A DNA stretch of 64,000 nt from Parascedosporium putredinis (taxonomy: Eukaryota > Ascomycota > Sordariomycetes > Microascales > Microascaceae): the NCBI GenBank assembly GCA_949357655.1, contig CASHTG010000021.1, positions 1,488,001-1,552,000 on the forward strand, in the 5' to 3' direction. A program made the position numbers and the translations under genes. Under the pieces are notes generated by a model, which had not been told where the DNA came from, did not search any database, and worked only from the letters and a program-made list of their open reading frames with translations. Each line of letters begins with the position of its first letter. Positions within the stretch are counted from its first letter, which is position 1. Shown one piece after another: positions 1 through 9,770 of this stretch.

Positions 1-424
1 AGATGCCTATAAATTCAACACTTCGGTTAGAGCTAGTCTTTGGTGTATTTCTGGGAGATGTATCAGCCAACACTTGCCATTTTCCCGACAGCATAGTGTG
101 GTAACCCGCGTCTTGGAGTATCTCAGAGAGGGCGGCAACCCTGAAGTTAAGATAGCCCTCGTATCCCGGTCGGCCCTCGAAGACCTTGGGATTCTGTGCC
201 ATATGCTCGATCAATTGGCCCAAACCAGCGATGTGGTGATCGGTGCCGGACAGCAGCATTGACCTTGTTGGTGAGCATGCTGGCGCAGTATGGAAATTCG
301 TCAGGCGCACACCAGTATTAGCGAGACGCTCGAGGTTTGGTGTTTTTATTTCTCCGCCGTACGGTGATGTGTCGCTGAAGCCAAGGTCGTCGGCGACAAT
401 GATGAGAAAATTTGGTTGTTTCAT
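1..424 (-). CDS. Arylsulfatase-type sulfatase, N-terminal part (cut by window edge)
   Basis: Minus-strand reading from ATG at 424 (an in-frame TAG lies upstream) begins MKQPNFLIIVADDLGFSD, the metal-binding start of type I sulfatases. It then has ACSPTRSMLLSGTDHH, the C-x-P-x-R signature whose Cys becomes formylglycine, and a GYEGYL...LSGKW block. The family hydrolyses sulfate esters using a divalent metal. It is clearly paralogous to the sulfatase at 4201 (shared GTDHHIAGLGQL block). The frame ends at the conserved Lys-Trp because a GC-AG intron (77 down to 7) interrupts it; splicing restores Lys-Trp-His. Roughly the first 115 residues are in the window and the rest lies off the left edge. 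No signal peptide is visible, so a cytosolic enzyme is likely. It is divergently arranged with the MFS transporter at 1133. Confidence 0.88.
   Translation of the reverse strand, partial: MKQPNFLIIVADDLGFSDTSPYGGEIKTPNLERLANTGVRLTNFHTAPACSPTRSMLLSGTDHHIAGLGQLIEHMAQNPKVFEGRPGYEGYLNFRVAALSEILQDAGYHTMLSGKWQVLADTSPRNTPKTSSNRSVEFIGI
7..77 (-). other. GC-AG intron in the first sulfatase gene
   Basis: Reading the minus strand, exon 1 ends ...GGAAAATG at 78 and the intron begins GCAAGT, the preferred donor of the rare GC-AG class. A TCTAAC branch-like site is present and the intron ends TTTATAG at 7. The next exon starts GCATCT, giving the codon run TGG-CAT that every sulfatase of this type needs (Lys-Trp-His). 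No GT donor nearby gives this frame. The length is 71 nt, like the other introns here. Confidence 0.7.
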
Positions 425-1132
425 CTTCAACGTCAATGTTCTCGGAAGGCCTTGTATATCTGCCAGGATCTATAGCGGTAAACAAGGCGTACACCGGCGC
501 TTTCGACGCCAAAATTTGTTTTGCCTATGGTAAAGTTCTTTCCATACATCTAGATGTACTTATATTCTGTAGCATCTATAGCCGGATTAGCCCTGAGGTC
601 CCAAGACGTTGTAGAAGGGGGCCGAAAGCCGGCGAAAGCCGATCCGAATCGGCTTTCGGGGACCAAGCTCGGGCCTACGATGGCAGTCTAGGCCGGCTCT
701 CGCCTACAGTTAGCCTCACATTCGCCATCCATCTTTCCACTTGCCTTTGCCATCCGAGAAGGATCACGTACCGCTTCTACTTGCATAGGAGCTTCGATCA
801 TGCGAAAGTCTCTCCGCTCACCGTAATCCAGACTGTGTCCCGCACAAGCCAGCTCGAAGGTCACCCCGCAACCCCGGACCCCAGACTCAGACTCTCGGGA
901 CAAAAGCCTTGTTCTGAAATATCACGCTAAGTCGAGAAGAGTCCCGAGAAATCCTTTTCCTCACGCGGAAGACCCAGTGACGGCCAGAACTGCGTTCCAT
1001 CCCAACTCAACATGTCGCATCGGCCTCAATTAACTATATAAACCTCGAAGGTGACAACCCCTAACGTTGGTGTTGGCTCACCTACCATCTTCAAGTTTCC
1101 ACTAGCTGTCTTACACTCAAAGCATCATCGAA
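425..1132. promoter_or_regulatory. Divergent intergenic region, sulfatase / MFS transporter
   Basis: No credible gene lies in these 700 bases. It separates two divergently transcribed genes and holds a striking cluster of CCGAAAGCCGA-like elements at 622-659, including an 11-bp perfect palindrome. A TATA-like stretch (ACTATATAAACC, around 1033) lies about 100 bp upstream of the transporter ATG, a plausible core promoter. Confidence 0.6.
633..658. promoter_or_regulatory. Perfect 11-bp inverted repeat, candidate regulator site
   Basis: CGAAAGCCGAT (633-643) and ATCGGCTTTCG (648-658) are exact reverse complements separated by four bases. A further CCGAAAGCCG stands just to the left (622-631). 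Half-sites ending in CCG/CGG in inverted orientation are the usual targets of Zn(II)2Cys6 dimers. The core 11-mer recurs at 3917 and 9518, in non-coding DNA of the same gene block. Confidence 0.55.
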
Positions 1133-2994
1133 ATGGCTGGTATTTTCACCAGTGGCCGCGTGGGCGGTGCCTTCAATGGGCGACTGCTGTTTTCTTGCAT
1201 CATTATCATGCTCTCCCAAGTCAATTTCGGCATAGACACGACGGCATTTAGCACCACTCAGGCAATGACGGCCTTTGAGAAAAAGTTCGGCGTGTACAGG
1301 CCGTCGCTGAAACGCTACGCTATCGAGCCATACTTCCTCTCTCTTCTGAACAGCCTCACCTACATTGGCCAGGTTTTCGGCCTGTTGTTGGGTAGCTATA
1401 TAGCTCGGCGTTGGGGACGGCGCATGTCATTCTTCGTCATGTGCGTTTGGGCGTGGATTTCCGCCATCCTACTCGTGACGGCGCAACATAAAGAACAGGT
1501 ACTGATCGGGCGAATCCTCAACTTTGTCTACGTCGGAATGGAACTTGCCGTCGTGCCTGTGACCCAATCCGAGTTGGTCCCAGCTCGCGTTCGTGGCTTC
1601 GTCGTTGGTACCTATCAGCTGGGAATCCTAGTATGTGTCAAATAGGCCGCAGTGCCATCCCCGTAGCGGACGGTAGATACTAACACACTAACACTACTGC
1701 AAGGTGGGAGCTCTCCTTATATCTGTCGTGTGTCTCGGCACTAGTAAGCTGGAGGGCGACAACTCCTGGAGAATACCATTTGGGTTGTTTTTATCATTCC
1801 TACCATCGTATTTTTCGGAACCTTCTACATCCCAGAGGTGTGTCTAGGCCTATCCCCCTCGTCGTCATTCTATGGAAGCTGAGGAGCTTAACTGTGGTAA
1901 ATTTTGCTGATCGGTTTTCTCGCCATCTAGTCTCCTCGCTGGCTCCTGTTGCGCAACCGCCCTGACGATGCGCGAGCAAACCTCGAACTCCTGCGACGTG
2001 GAAGGTTTTCCGAGGAAGAAATTGAGGCCGAGTTCCAGACATTGGTTGCTTCAATAAATATAAACGTCGAGAAGGGCTCCTTCAAGGAGATATGGCAAGG
2101 AAATAACCTCAAGAGGACCCTGGTCTGTATTGGGACAAATTTCTTCTTGCAGGCGACTGGGCAAAGCTTCACCTCAAAATATGGCGCTGTGTTTGTGAAG
2201 GATATCGGCGCCATTGATCCTTTTGTCTTTAAGACTATCAACTCGGTCATCATCATTTGTGCAGTTTTGCTGGCGATGTACATCACCGACAGTGTTGGCC
2301 GAAAGTAGGTCCTACGATTCCTCCTCAGCCCCCATGCTCCTGCCATCTCTGCTGGATGACCGTTCCTGCTAAGCTCACTGTCTTCTAGATCCTTGCTTAT
2401 TATTGGCTCCTTAATCCAAGCTGGCTCTCTACTCGCAATGGGAGGACTTGGCACCACGGATGAACCGAGCAAATCGGCGAAAATCGGCATCACCGCTTTA
2501 ACTACTGTCTTCGCAGTCGGGTTCAACTTTGGCCTAGGACCCGTGTCTCATGTTATCACCGCCGAGCTCCCCTCCTCGCGTCTAAGGGATATAACCTACG
2601 CCACCGCTAGTACCGTAGCCGTTGTCACCTCCTTTGCCGTTACATTTAGCATCCCTTACCTCCTGTACGAACCCTATGCTGCTCTTGAGGCTCGTGTCGG
2701 ATTTATCTTCGGATCTATATCCTTTGTCGCCGCCATCTTCGCTATCTTTTGTGTTCCGGAATGCAAGGTAAGGGTGTTTGACTACGTCATGCCTACCAAA
2801 GTGGGATTTCAATGCTAACTCTCGTGTCTCCAAAGAACATGACTCTCGAAGAAATCGATTATCTCTTCAATGAGAACACACCCCTTCTCGAATTTAAAAA
2901 GTTTAAGCACGGCCATATTATCCCAGAAGAAGTAATTGAGGAGAACCAGAGACGAGATGACAAGCCTGAATTGGAAACAAAGGAGACCGTGTGA
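1133..2994 (+). CDS. MFS sugar transporter (sugar-porter family, alpha-glucoside-permease-like)
   Basis: Twelve-helix plasma-membrane sugar:proton symporter family. Exons at 1133-1630, 1704-1837, 1931-2304, 2389-2767 and 2836-2994 give about 514 residues, normal for the family. Visible marks are the GRRMSFF loop after helix 2, the PESPRWLL motif at the start of the central loop (created by splicing at 1837/1931), the GRK loop and ELPSSRLR after helix 10. The introns have proper ends (GTATGT, GTGTGT, GTAGGT, GTAAGG donors). In exon 2 the T5 run at 1788-1792 is one base short: six T would join WRIPFGLF to the next helix. The gene sits between two sulfatases, so the substrate could be a sugar or a compound released from or carrying sulfate; that is inference. 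Confidence 0.88.
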
Positions 2995-3860
2995 TAATCT
3001 TAACGCGGCCATACGAATTGTTGTGGCCCTAGCCGCTGCCTGGGGTGAAATTTTGGAACTGGTTTATTCAGTCATTTTCTACTATCCGCCACATGAGTCA
3101 AGAATTTAGGACATGGAATGGATTGTATCTCTGCACAGGCTACTAGTTACCCCATAGTCATAACGCAGATTATTATTGCCCAAAAATCGTCCTAGTAGCC
3201 CCCTAGCCCGTAAATGTGACAGTTGTCCGACGTCCTATCTTGGGAATCAATCAACCGCAACCCTACAAGTATAGTCGCAGATAGTCGTAGAAATCTGTAG
3301 AGTGATTACCAAGGTCATGAAGATGGTTGACGGTGGTAACTCGGGCACCGACGGCCGCTGATCAATGTCAACCGCGTGCTCAGAGATGGGGCTTTTAGGC
3401 TTTTGGGCTTTGGGGGTTCAGCAATGGGTTGAAGAAAGCTTCTACTTTACTATAACACAAAATTACGCTCGGCCGAAACGATGAGTTGGGGCCATCGGAA
3501 GACAATAAACGCATAGTAGATGTTTTGTAGTCTCCCAAGCTGTACTCATGACTTATTAGCCGCCCGCTTATCAGCTGCGAGGACGTAGAATGTTAGATAT
3601 ATCAAGTGTAGTTGTACTGGTTGTACTTGTCTACTCTCCCCTTCCTTGAACCAAGGTAAGTTGACTATCATCAATGAGACCCTCTATGCCTTAGTAAATC
3701 AGATCAATCTCTTCCCTTCTCAGGACCCGTTAGCAATGCACCATACGCGATCGTTGGGAAGCTGGAGAACAGGTAGATGCCTGGAGATACCCCCTCAATC
3801 TCCGACCAATGGAGCAGCCTCCCGTCGATGATTCCGGGCTCCGAGAGAAGCCAAACCCGG

Positions 3861-3876
3861 TTCCGAATACTCGGAA
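3861..3876. promoter_or_regulatory. Palindrome upstream of the second sulfatase
   Basis: TTCCGAATACTCGGAA is a six-base perfect inverted repeat with a four-base spacer, that is CCG-N6-CGG. This is the geometry bound by several zinc-cluster dimers. It lies 325 bp before the sulfatase ATG. Confidence 0.4.
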
Positions 3877-3916
3877 ACTAATTCAAGGATCAGATATCTC
3901 TTCATAGCCAAGTGTG

Positions 3917-3927
3917 CCGAAAGCCGA
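3917..3927 (+). promoter_or_regulatory. Copy of the 11-mer CCGAAAGCCGA
   Basis: Exact copy of the element seen at 622-659 (both strands) and at 9518-9528. It lies about 275 bp upstream of the second sulfatase. Confidence 0.5.
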
Positions 3928-4200
3928 CGCCGTGTCCTTGACTGAAGTGCTCGTTTGCCGAGAACCGACGAGCGATGAGCTCAGCCCCGACATCCGATTC
4001 CCTCATCCACATTCCTTAACAGCGGACATTGACGGCACTTACAGGCAGCGTAGGGTAGGGCATTACTTGTACATAACAAGTCCACCAGTGCGTCTAAAGC
4101 TGAGGTGGTCACACATTGTTAGCTATCTTACACTTGCACGATTTGTGAAGACATCAGTATCTTGACCTGATCTCGATCGGCGAATTGAAAGTTCCACAGC

Positions 4201-6148
4201 ATGACAGTGAACGATAGCACTGGCGTCAACCGCCCCAACTTCCTTATCATTGTGGCCGATGACCTAGGTTTCAGCGACTGCAGCTGTTATGGGTCCGAGA
4301 TTCAAACACCACACATAGACTCGCTCGCAGCAGATCACGGGTCTTTGCGGTTCACAGAATTTCACGTTGCCGCGGCATGCTCACCAACTCGGTCTATGTT
4401 GATGACCGGAACGGACCACCATATCGCTGGGCTTGGACAGCTTCAAGAGTTCACACGCTCATCCCCGCGCATCTTGGCCAACCTGGTCACGAAGGATATT
4501 TGAATGAATCGGTCGTTTCTTTACCCGAGCTTCTTCGAGATGGCGGATACTATACCGTAATGTCTGGAAAGTGGCATCTGGGCTTAAAACCGGAACATCA
4601 CCCAGTTCGTCGAGGATTCGCCAAGTCTTTTGCGCTCCTTCCCGGATGCGCAAATCATTATGGTACCCAACTCTCCTTTCCTGGTCCTAAAAGAATATGA
4701 TACTGACTTTGATTTCTAACCGCTTCCCGCCCTTAAAGGATTCGAGCCAGATTACGAGGATCCAACCACTGAGCCAGGCAGGTTTCTCGAGACCACGACG
4801 AGAGCCTTGCACGTTGAGGATAATGCATTTCTCAGCAATCTTCCTCAGCCGTGGTACTCTTCAGACGGATATGCAGACAAACTCATCGAGTACTTGAGTG
4901 AAAGAAATGAACAAGATAGGACGAAGCCGTTTTTCGCCTACCTTCCGTTTAGCGCCCCTCACTGGCCTCTTCAAGCCCCCAAGAAGAACATGAACAAATA
5001 TAAGGGGTTGTATGCCGATGGCCCTGAAGTTCTCAGACGTCAGCGACTCGAAAGGCTCCAGAACCTCGGGATTATAGCCCCCACTGCTGTGCCTCATCCA
5101 GTCGTTGGTATGGCCGGCGAAGAGGATGAGCACCAGTGGGACCGCCTTGATGAAGATACGCGACAAAAGTCAGCACGTGCTATGGAGGCCTACGCTGGTA
5201 TGGTTGATCGAATGGACTGGAATGTTGGCCGAGTATTGGAATATCTCAAGAAGACAGGCCAGTACGAGAATACTCTCATCATGTTTATGTCCGATAATGG
5301 AGCTGAGGGTGCCTCGTATGAAGCTGCGCCTATATTAGGCGATCAGATGATGGCTCATATTGCCAAATATTATGACAATAGCCTTGAGAACATTGGTCGT
5401 GGGAACTCTTTCGTGTGGTACGGAAACTACTGGGCACAAGCTGCGACGGCGCCTAGCCGACTTTTCAAGATGTTTTCCACGGAAGGCGGTTGTCGAGTGC
5501 CATTAATCGTTAAGCCGGCCCTTCAAACTCGGGCTGGTCCTGGGGCGGAAACTCTCGCTACTGATTCCATCATCACAGACGCCTTTTGCACGGTGATGGA
5601 TGTCGTACCGACAATTCTTGAGCTTGCTGGGTTGCAGCATCCTGGGAAAGAGTACGCTGGTCGCCCCATCGCGCAGTTACGAGGCAGGAGCTGGAAATCG
5701 TTCCTCGACGAGGTTGCGTTGGCGGGAGCTAGCATGAATTCGCGTCTTGGTGCAAGGGAATTCCCATCCACTCCCCAGACTATGCGGCCGGATTCGAGAT
5801 TGCTGGCTCGGGGGCTCTCCGTCGCGGGGACTACAAAGTCACTTTTGTCCCAGCACCGCGGGGCCGCAGCGATGGGAGCTCTTCAACATTCGCACAGATC
5901 CTGGCGAAACGCAAGACTTGAGTACGGACGAACCAAAGTTGTTCAAAGAGATGTTAGCCCTGTGGGAGGTCTATCGTAAGGAGGTGGGGGTCGTTGGCCT
6001 AGCTGGAGAGTTTCGCCGCCCAGTGCCTGGAGAGAAGACTTCCGCCGTCGATGAATTTTCGGACCCTTATGCTTGGATCAAGTATATTGGGCGGCCCGAC
6101 ATTACACCTGAGAGTTTAAAGGGGGTGGTCCCTACAAATGTAAAATAG
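4201..6148 (+). CDS. Sulfatase (arylsulfatase family), frame broken three times
   Basis: Type I sulfatase hydrolysing sulfate esters. The start PNFLIIVADDLGFSD supplies metal-ligand Asp residues, ACSPTRSMLMTGTDHH is the formylglycine signature, SGKWHLGL and FMSDNGAEG follow in family order, and the C-terminus has RWELFNIRTDPGETQDL. One intron (4663-4738; GTACCC donor, TCTAAC branch) joins NHYG to FEPDYEDP. About 624 residues in total. The frame shifts at C4 4463-4466, C3 5763-5765 and G4 5860-5863; one extra base in each run gives continuous conserved protein, so the gene is probably intact in the organism. It is a paralogue of the sulfatase at the left edge and lies tail-to-tail with the regulator that follows. 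No signal peptide is seen. Confidence 0.88.
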
Positions 6149-6198
6149 GTTTATAGAAGGGGTATAAAATTGAATACGACTTAATGGTAAACACAGCA

Positions 6199-8965
6199 CT
6201 ACGGGCGATTACTATCAAATTCTGCCCATTCTGGGAACTTTCCTATATCCCAAGTCAAGTAATCCGACATTTCCGTCGCAAGTTGGGCGTAGTCGTCCGG
6301 TGTGGCCCAATCCTCTCCAAGATCAGTACTCTGTGGCAATAGAACGACCTCTTCGTTGGGCCCAGTTCGAAACTGAGATATCAACCCGGTAGGAGATACT
6401 CGCAACGGCGAAATCACAGGTGGGCGTGGCGGCAGGGACGATCCATCGCGGAGTTGGATTTGCGGGCTAGCCCTCTCCAGCGTGGGCTTCGGTCTATTTT
6501 CAGTGGCTCGGGTTTGAGCTCTGCGAAAGGTACTGAGGCTAGAGAGGTAAGCCTGCTCCCTTGGCCCGGTGATATCTGTCGTCTCTTGATCGTGTCTACC
6601 ACGCCCTGTTAGTCATAGATTACGCTTAACACAACGTAGCGTCTCAGACTAGAACGAAACGTACTGTTTTGGCCACAGATCCTTGTACTGGGAGACAAGG
6701 GCCCCGAGCCCAAATTTTATCAATAGTGGAAATACGGCACGGCCCTACGTAATAGCATATCATCGTTAGGTTAAACTGTCAACGGGAGGAAACCGACTGC
6801 TCACAGATATCGATATCAGCGTACCAGAATACCTTGAGGAAGGCCCTCCTTCACCCTCATCAGCTCGATGTTCATCTTGATGCACTCGATAGCTGCCATG
6901 CGATCTTGTGCGGAATTTCCTGGCGTTGATGAGTGTACAACTTGTACTTTAGTCGCCTCGAAGGCGGAAAAGTGGCAATACGAGTCGTCAAAAGCTAACA
7001 TTCCGTGCTCTAGCCCGAGGCCTATCGTATGTGAAACCCGGTCAGAGTGATAACGGCATCTAGATTGGCATTCTGCTCTAAATTCCAAAGGGACCGACTG
7101 AAAGGCTTCGGCGAGTGGGAAATCGAAGCCGTTCAAGGAGACTCTGGTTAAGTCGGCGATCGCTCCGTGATATCCCAAATGTAGGAACATGACTGCTCCA
7201 AGAACTCCCATCTCTCGATGAGCATAAAAGTTGATTGGTGTAGCCTGTAATTGTTCCGGTAGATTTTCGTACCACTCATCTAGCTGGGTGATTAGAAGGA
7301 GGAAATCGAGCCCGGAGAAGACACATCCTCCGCTGTGCGATGCTCGCGGATGAGTCTAGAGCACGCCTGTCAGCAAGAGATGCGGTAGCTATGTTATAAC
7401 TTTATTTTTGTCGAGATCTTCTGCCCTTACCTGAGAACCCTGAAGCGGAGATTGACTAAATGAATAGTATTGGAGCGTAAGTTGAGAATGCGCGTGTTTG
7501 TAATATTCGCGAAGGCCTCATCCGCCATGCGCGGAGCTTGCGGAGGGAATATTCTTGCTAGGAAGTTCTCGTCGGATATTGGCAGAGGAATCGCAGGATA
7601 GCCAGTCCATGAAATATTGGCCGAGACACCAGCCGCAACCGAGTTATCTAGAATATAGTTTGACCAAACTAGCCGCCTCTCGCCTTCGATTCGGACCTTA
7701 TCTTCAGCGGAGCATTGTGATGTATCGTGTGTGCTTTCACAGAGTCCTAGTAGTCGAATGAGCCGATAACAACACCCAATCAGTTGAAAGACCATGCCAT
7801 GATCATCTGTTCCAATTCCGTATTCGCAAACAAGATGCATAGCCTACAAGATCGTAACTGTTATTAGCGAACGGTGTCCTAAGCCAGGCAACTTTTCCTA
7901 GAGCTGAGGGTTTATTAGATACCATTAAATTGTTGAACGTTGGCTTCGGGATGGCCTGGAGCACCCATTCAACCGCCTTGTCTGCCCACTTACGGCCGGG
8001 CATACCCGGATATGCAGCCAAGTGCCGAAGCTGTGGATTGTCAAAGTACAGGCAACTCTATATTGTCAATATTAGCATTACAAAGCGACAAAGAGACCGA
8101 CTCACCTGGCTCCAAACGCGGCAACCATATGTACCACCGGGTCGCCATAATCTTGAATTAGCGTGCCTTTGTCGAAAGAATGCATAAAGGACGGTTTATG
8201 AATAAATCCTAAACATCTAAGATTATGTATACGAGAAAAGTATAGGTTGAAGAGCATCTTCAACCGCGTTTCATCGGCTGGTAGGGAGTCACTGTGAAGC
8301 CTAAGATATCCGGTGGAGGTTAGCGGATGTGCCTTGAGGAACCTAGGAGAGGGATCAGGGACTCCGAACCAACGGATATTCTCATTTCCGCGCGAATTTT
8401 GCAAATCTGGCCTCTCGAGTGAAATAGAGCTCCCCTGTTGATCCTGCAAAGGTACTAGAGGCCCATCATCGATTACCTCCGCGCTAGGTTGAACACTCGT
8501 AGACTCGGCATCTTCTACTAGCGGAGGCGTCGGTCTCCCTGGATATACGCATCGCAGGCCCGTTGCTCACACCGGTGACAGACGGGATGGGTTTTAGAAC
8601 AACGGAGTTTAGATCTGTGGCAGCTCTCGCAGGATCCTACTTTACGTTTTCGTACACCTGCAGACTGAAAGATTCTATCAATCAGGACCCGGCTGCCGGG
8701 GTCGGATGGGTCATCAGAACGCTCATACTCCGGGCAGGTTACACGTAGGCGACTACATGCAGAGCAACCCGGCAGGCTTCGGTCGCATCGAACCTGGTCC
8801 AAGCCAACGTTAGCCCCTTACCCAGTATTGACAATATTTCCTTTTCCCCCACAAACGCACCTTCCTCGCACGGCAGACGAGACATCCTGTTCATGGTTTG
8901 ATTGTAAGCAATGTCTATAGGATGAAGCTGATAAGCTTAGTGAATGCCGAACCTCGCTCAGGCAT
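6199..8965 (-). CDS. Transcription factor with two tandem Zn(II)2Cys6 clusters
   Basis: Nuclear DNA-binding regulator. The first cluster (minus strand, about 8884-8745) reads C-LV-C-RARKVR-C-DRSLPG-C-SA-C-SRLRVT-C, split by an intron (8860-8794) between Lys and Val. About 40 residues later, after basic RKRKV, comes a second: C-ES-C-HRSKLR-C-SKTHPV-C-HR-C-EQRGLR-C, complete only if the C3 run at 8559-8561 lacks one base. The middle region (8449-6816) resembles the fungal transcription-factor homology domain (RRLVWSNYILDNSVAAG and later helices). The C-terminus is probably the reading ending ...FPEWAEFDSNRP at 6199. The start at 8965 (MPERG, 66-nt first intron) and the last splice junctions are uncertain. 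It lies next to the second sulfatase, so it may control the sulfatase-transporter block. Confidence 0.8.
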
Positions 8966-9770
8966 GGGGCCCGGGGATCGGGTACCAGCCGCTCGACCTG
9001 CCGTGTGCCCCGATGTCCGATGCATAGCACCCAGACTGGCTGAAGAGCTAAACTGGAGATTTGGTACTTCGGTGCCCTAATCGAACGACGGGGATGTAAA
9101 GTTCCAAAATCGGAAAGGAGGGAACTGGGGCTGGATCACATTCTACCGACGACCTTCTTCATCGTCGCCCTCATGAATATCTTTCGGTTCTCGGTGAGCT
9201 GGAGGAGGGCCAATCCAGCGTTTGTCAGAATAATATTTGTCACAGCGTTCTCGTATGACCTAATTTGGCGCGCTAAAGCCAACAAGGTGCCGACAGAGGG
9301 CCAACAATGCCACAGTCCGCACTAACTCCCGACAGCTGGAGCAGAAGGTATCTCTTGGGTACCTATAAGCTTCCACTATCCGAGACAGGAGTTTTTGTAG
9401 CAAGATTTATTCTCATCAAACCCATTTTCATCCTAATTTCGACAGGTTTACGGTGTACACTAGCGGATACTCTACGCACTCGACGAGGCGTCATGAACCA
9501 ACCCGACTTCATGACCACCGAAAGCCGACATAAGTGCCGAGACCCGAAAGTTGGTCTTATTGGTTTAAACCACCAAAATGTCCCAGCAGATTTCGCCCCA
9601 TTTCTTACATGATCAGTACTTTTTCTCCCTTCAGCGTTTCGCCACTATGTTATAATAGCGTCCATTTCTTTTGACGACAAGCCACAATTTAGGGTAATCT
9701 GGGGTATCCTCGCTACGATTGACATGATGCTCGTTTCCGTGATCTTCCGAGATATATACAAAATAAGGCC
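8966..9770. other. Intergenic region with one more CCGAAAGCCGA element
   Basis: Between the start of the two-cluster regulator and the end of the hydrolase gene. No coding signal was found; the open frames at 8898-9080 and 9307-9612 have no recognisable content. It contains the 11-mer at 9518-9528 and CCGA-rich patches around 9535. Confidence 0.5.
9518..9528 (+). promoter_or_regulatory. Copy of the 11-mer CCGAAAGCCGA
   Basis: Exact match to the copies at 3917 and (reverse strand) 649-659. It lies about 550 bp upstream of the regulator gene start, in otherwise featureless DNA. Confidence 0.45.

Larger units (their letters stand above)
2995..4200. other. Intergenic region, MFS transporter to second sulfatase
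   Basis: Short open frames here (for example 3646-3831 and 3914-4165) match no family I recognise and start at non-ATG codons or lack context, so I treat the stretch as non-coding. It contains two candidate regulator sites (3861-3876 and 3917-3927) within 350 bp of the sulfatase start. Confidence 0.5.

Noticed and set aside
1927..2526. 199-codon open frame on the minus strand
   Set aside because: It lies fully antisense to conserved exons of the MFS transporter and has no family features.
4463..4700. Programmed frameshifting in the sulfatase and other genes
   Set aside because: The same one-base loss appears in about 30 places in unrelated genes and at ordinary homopolymers, with no slippery heptamer or downstream structure in common. 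Sequence error explains it better.
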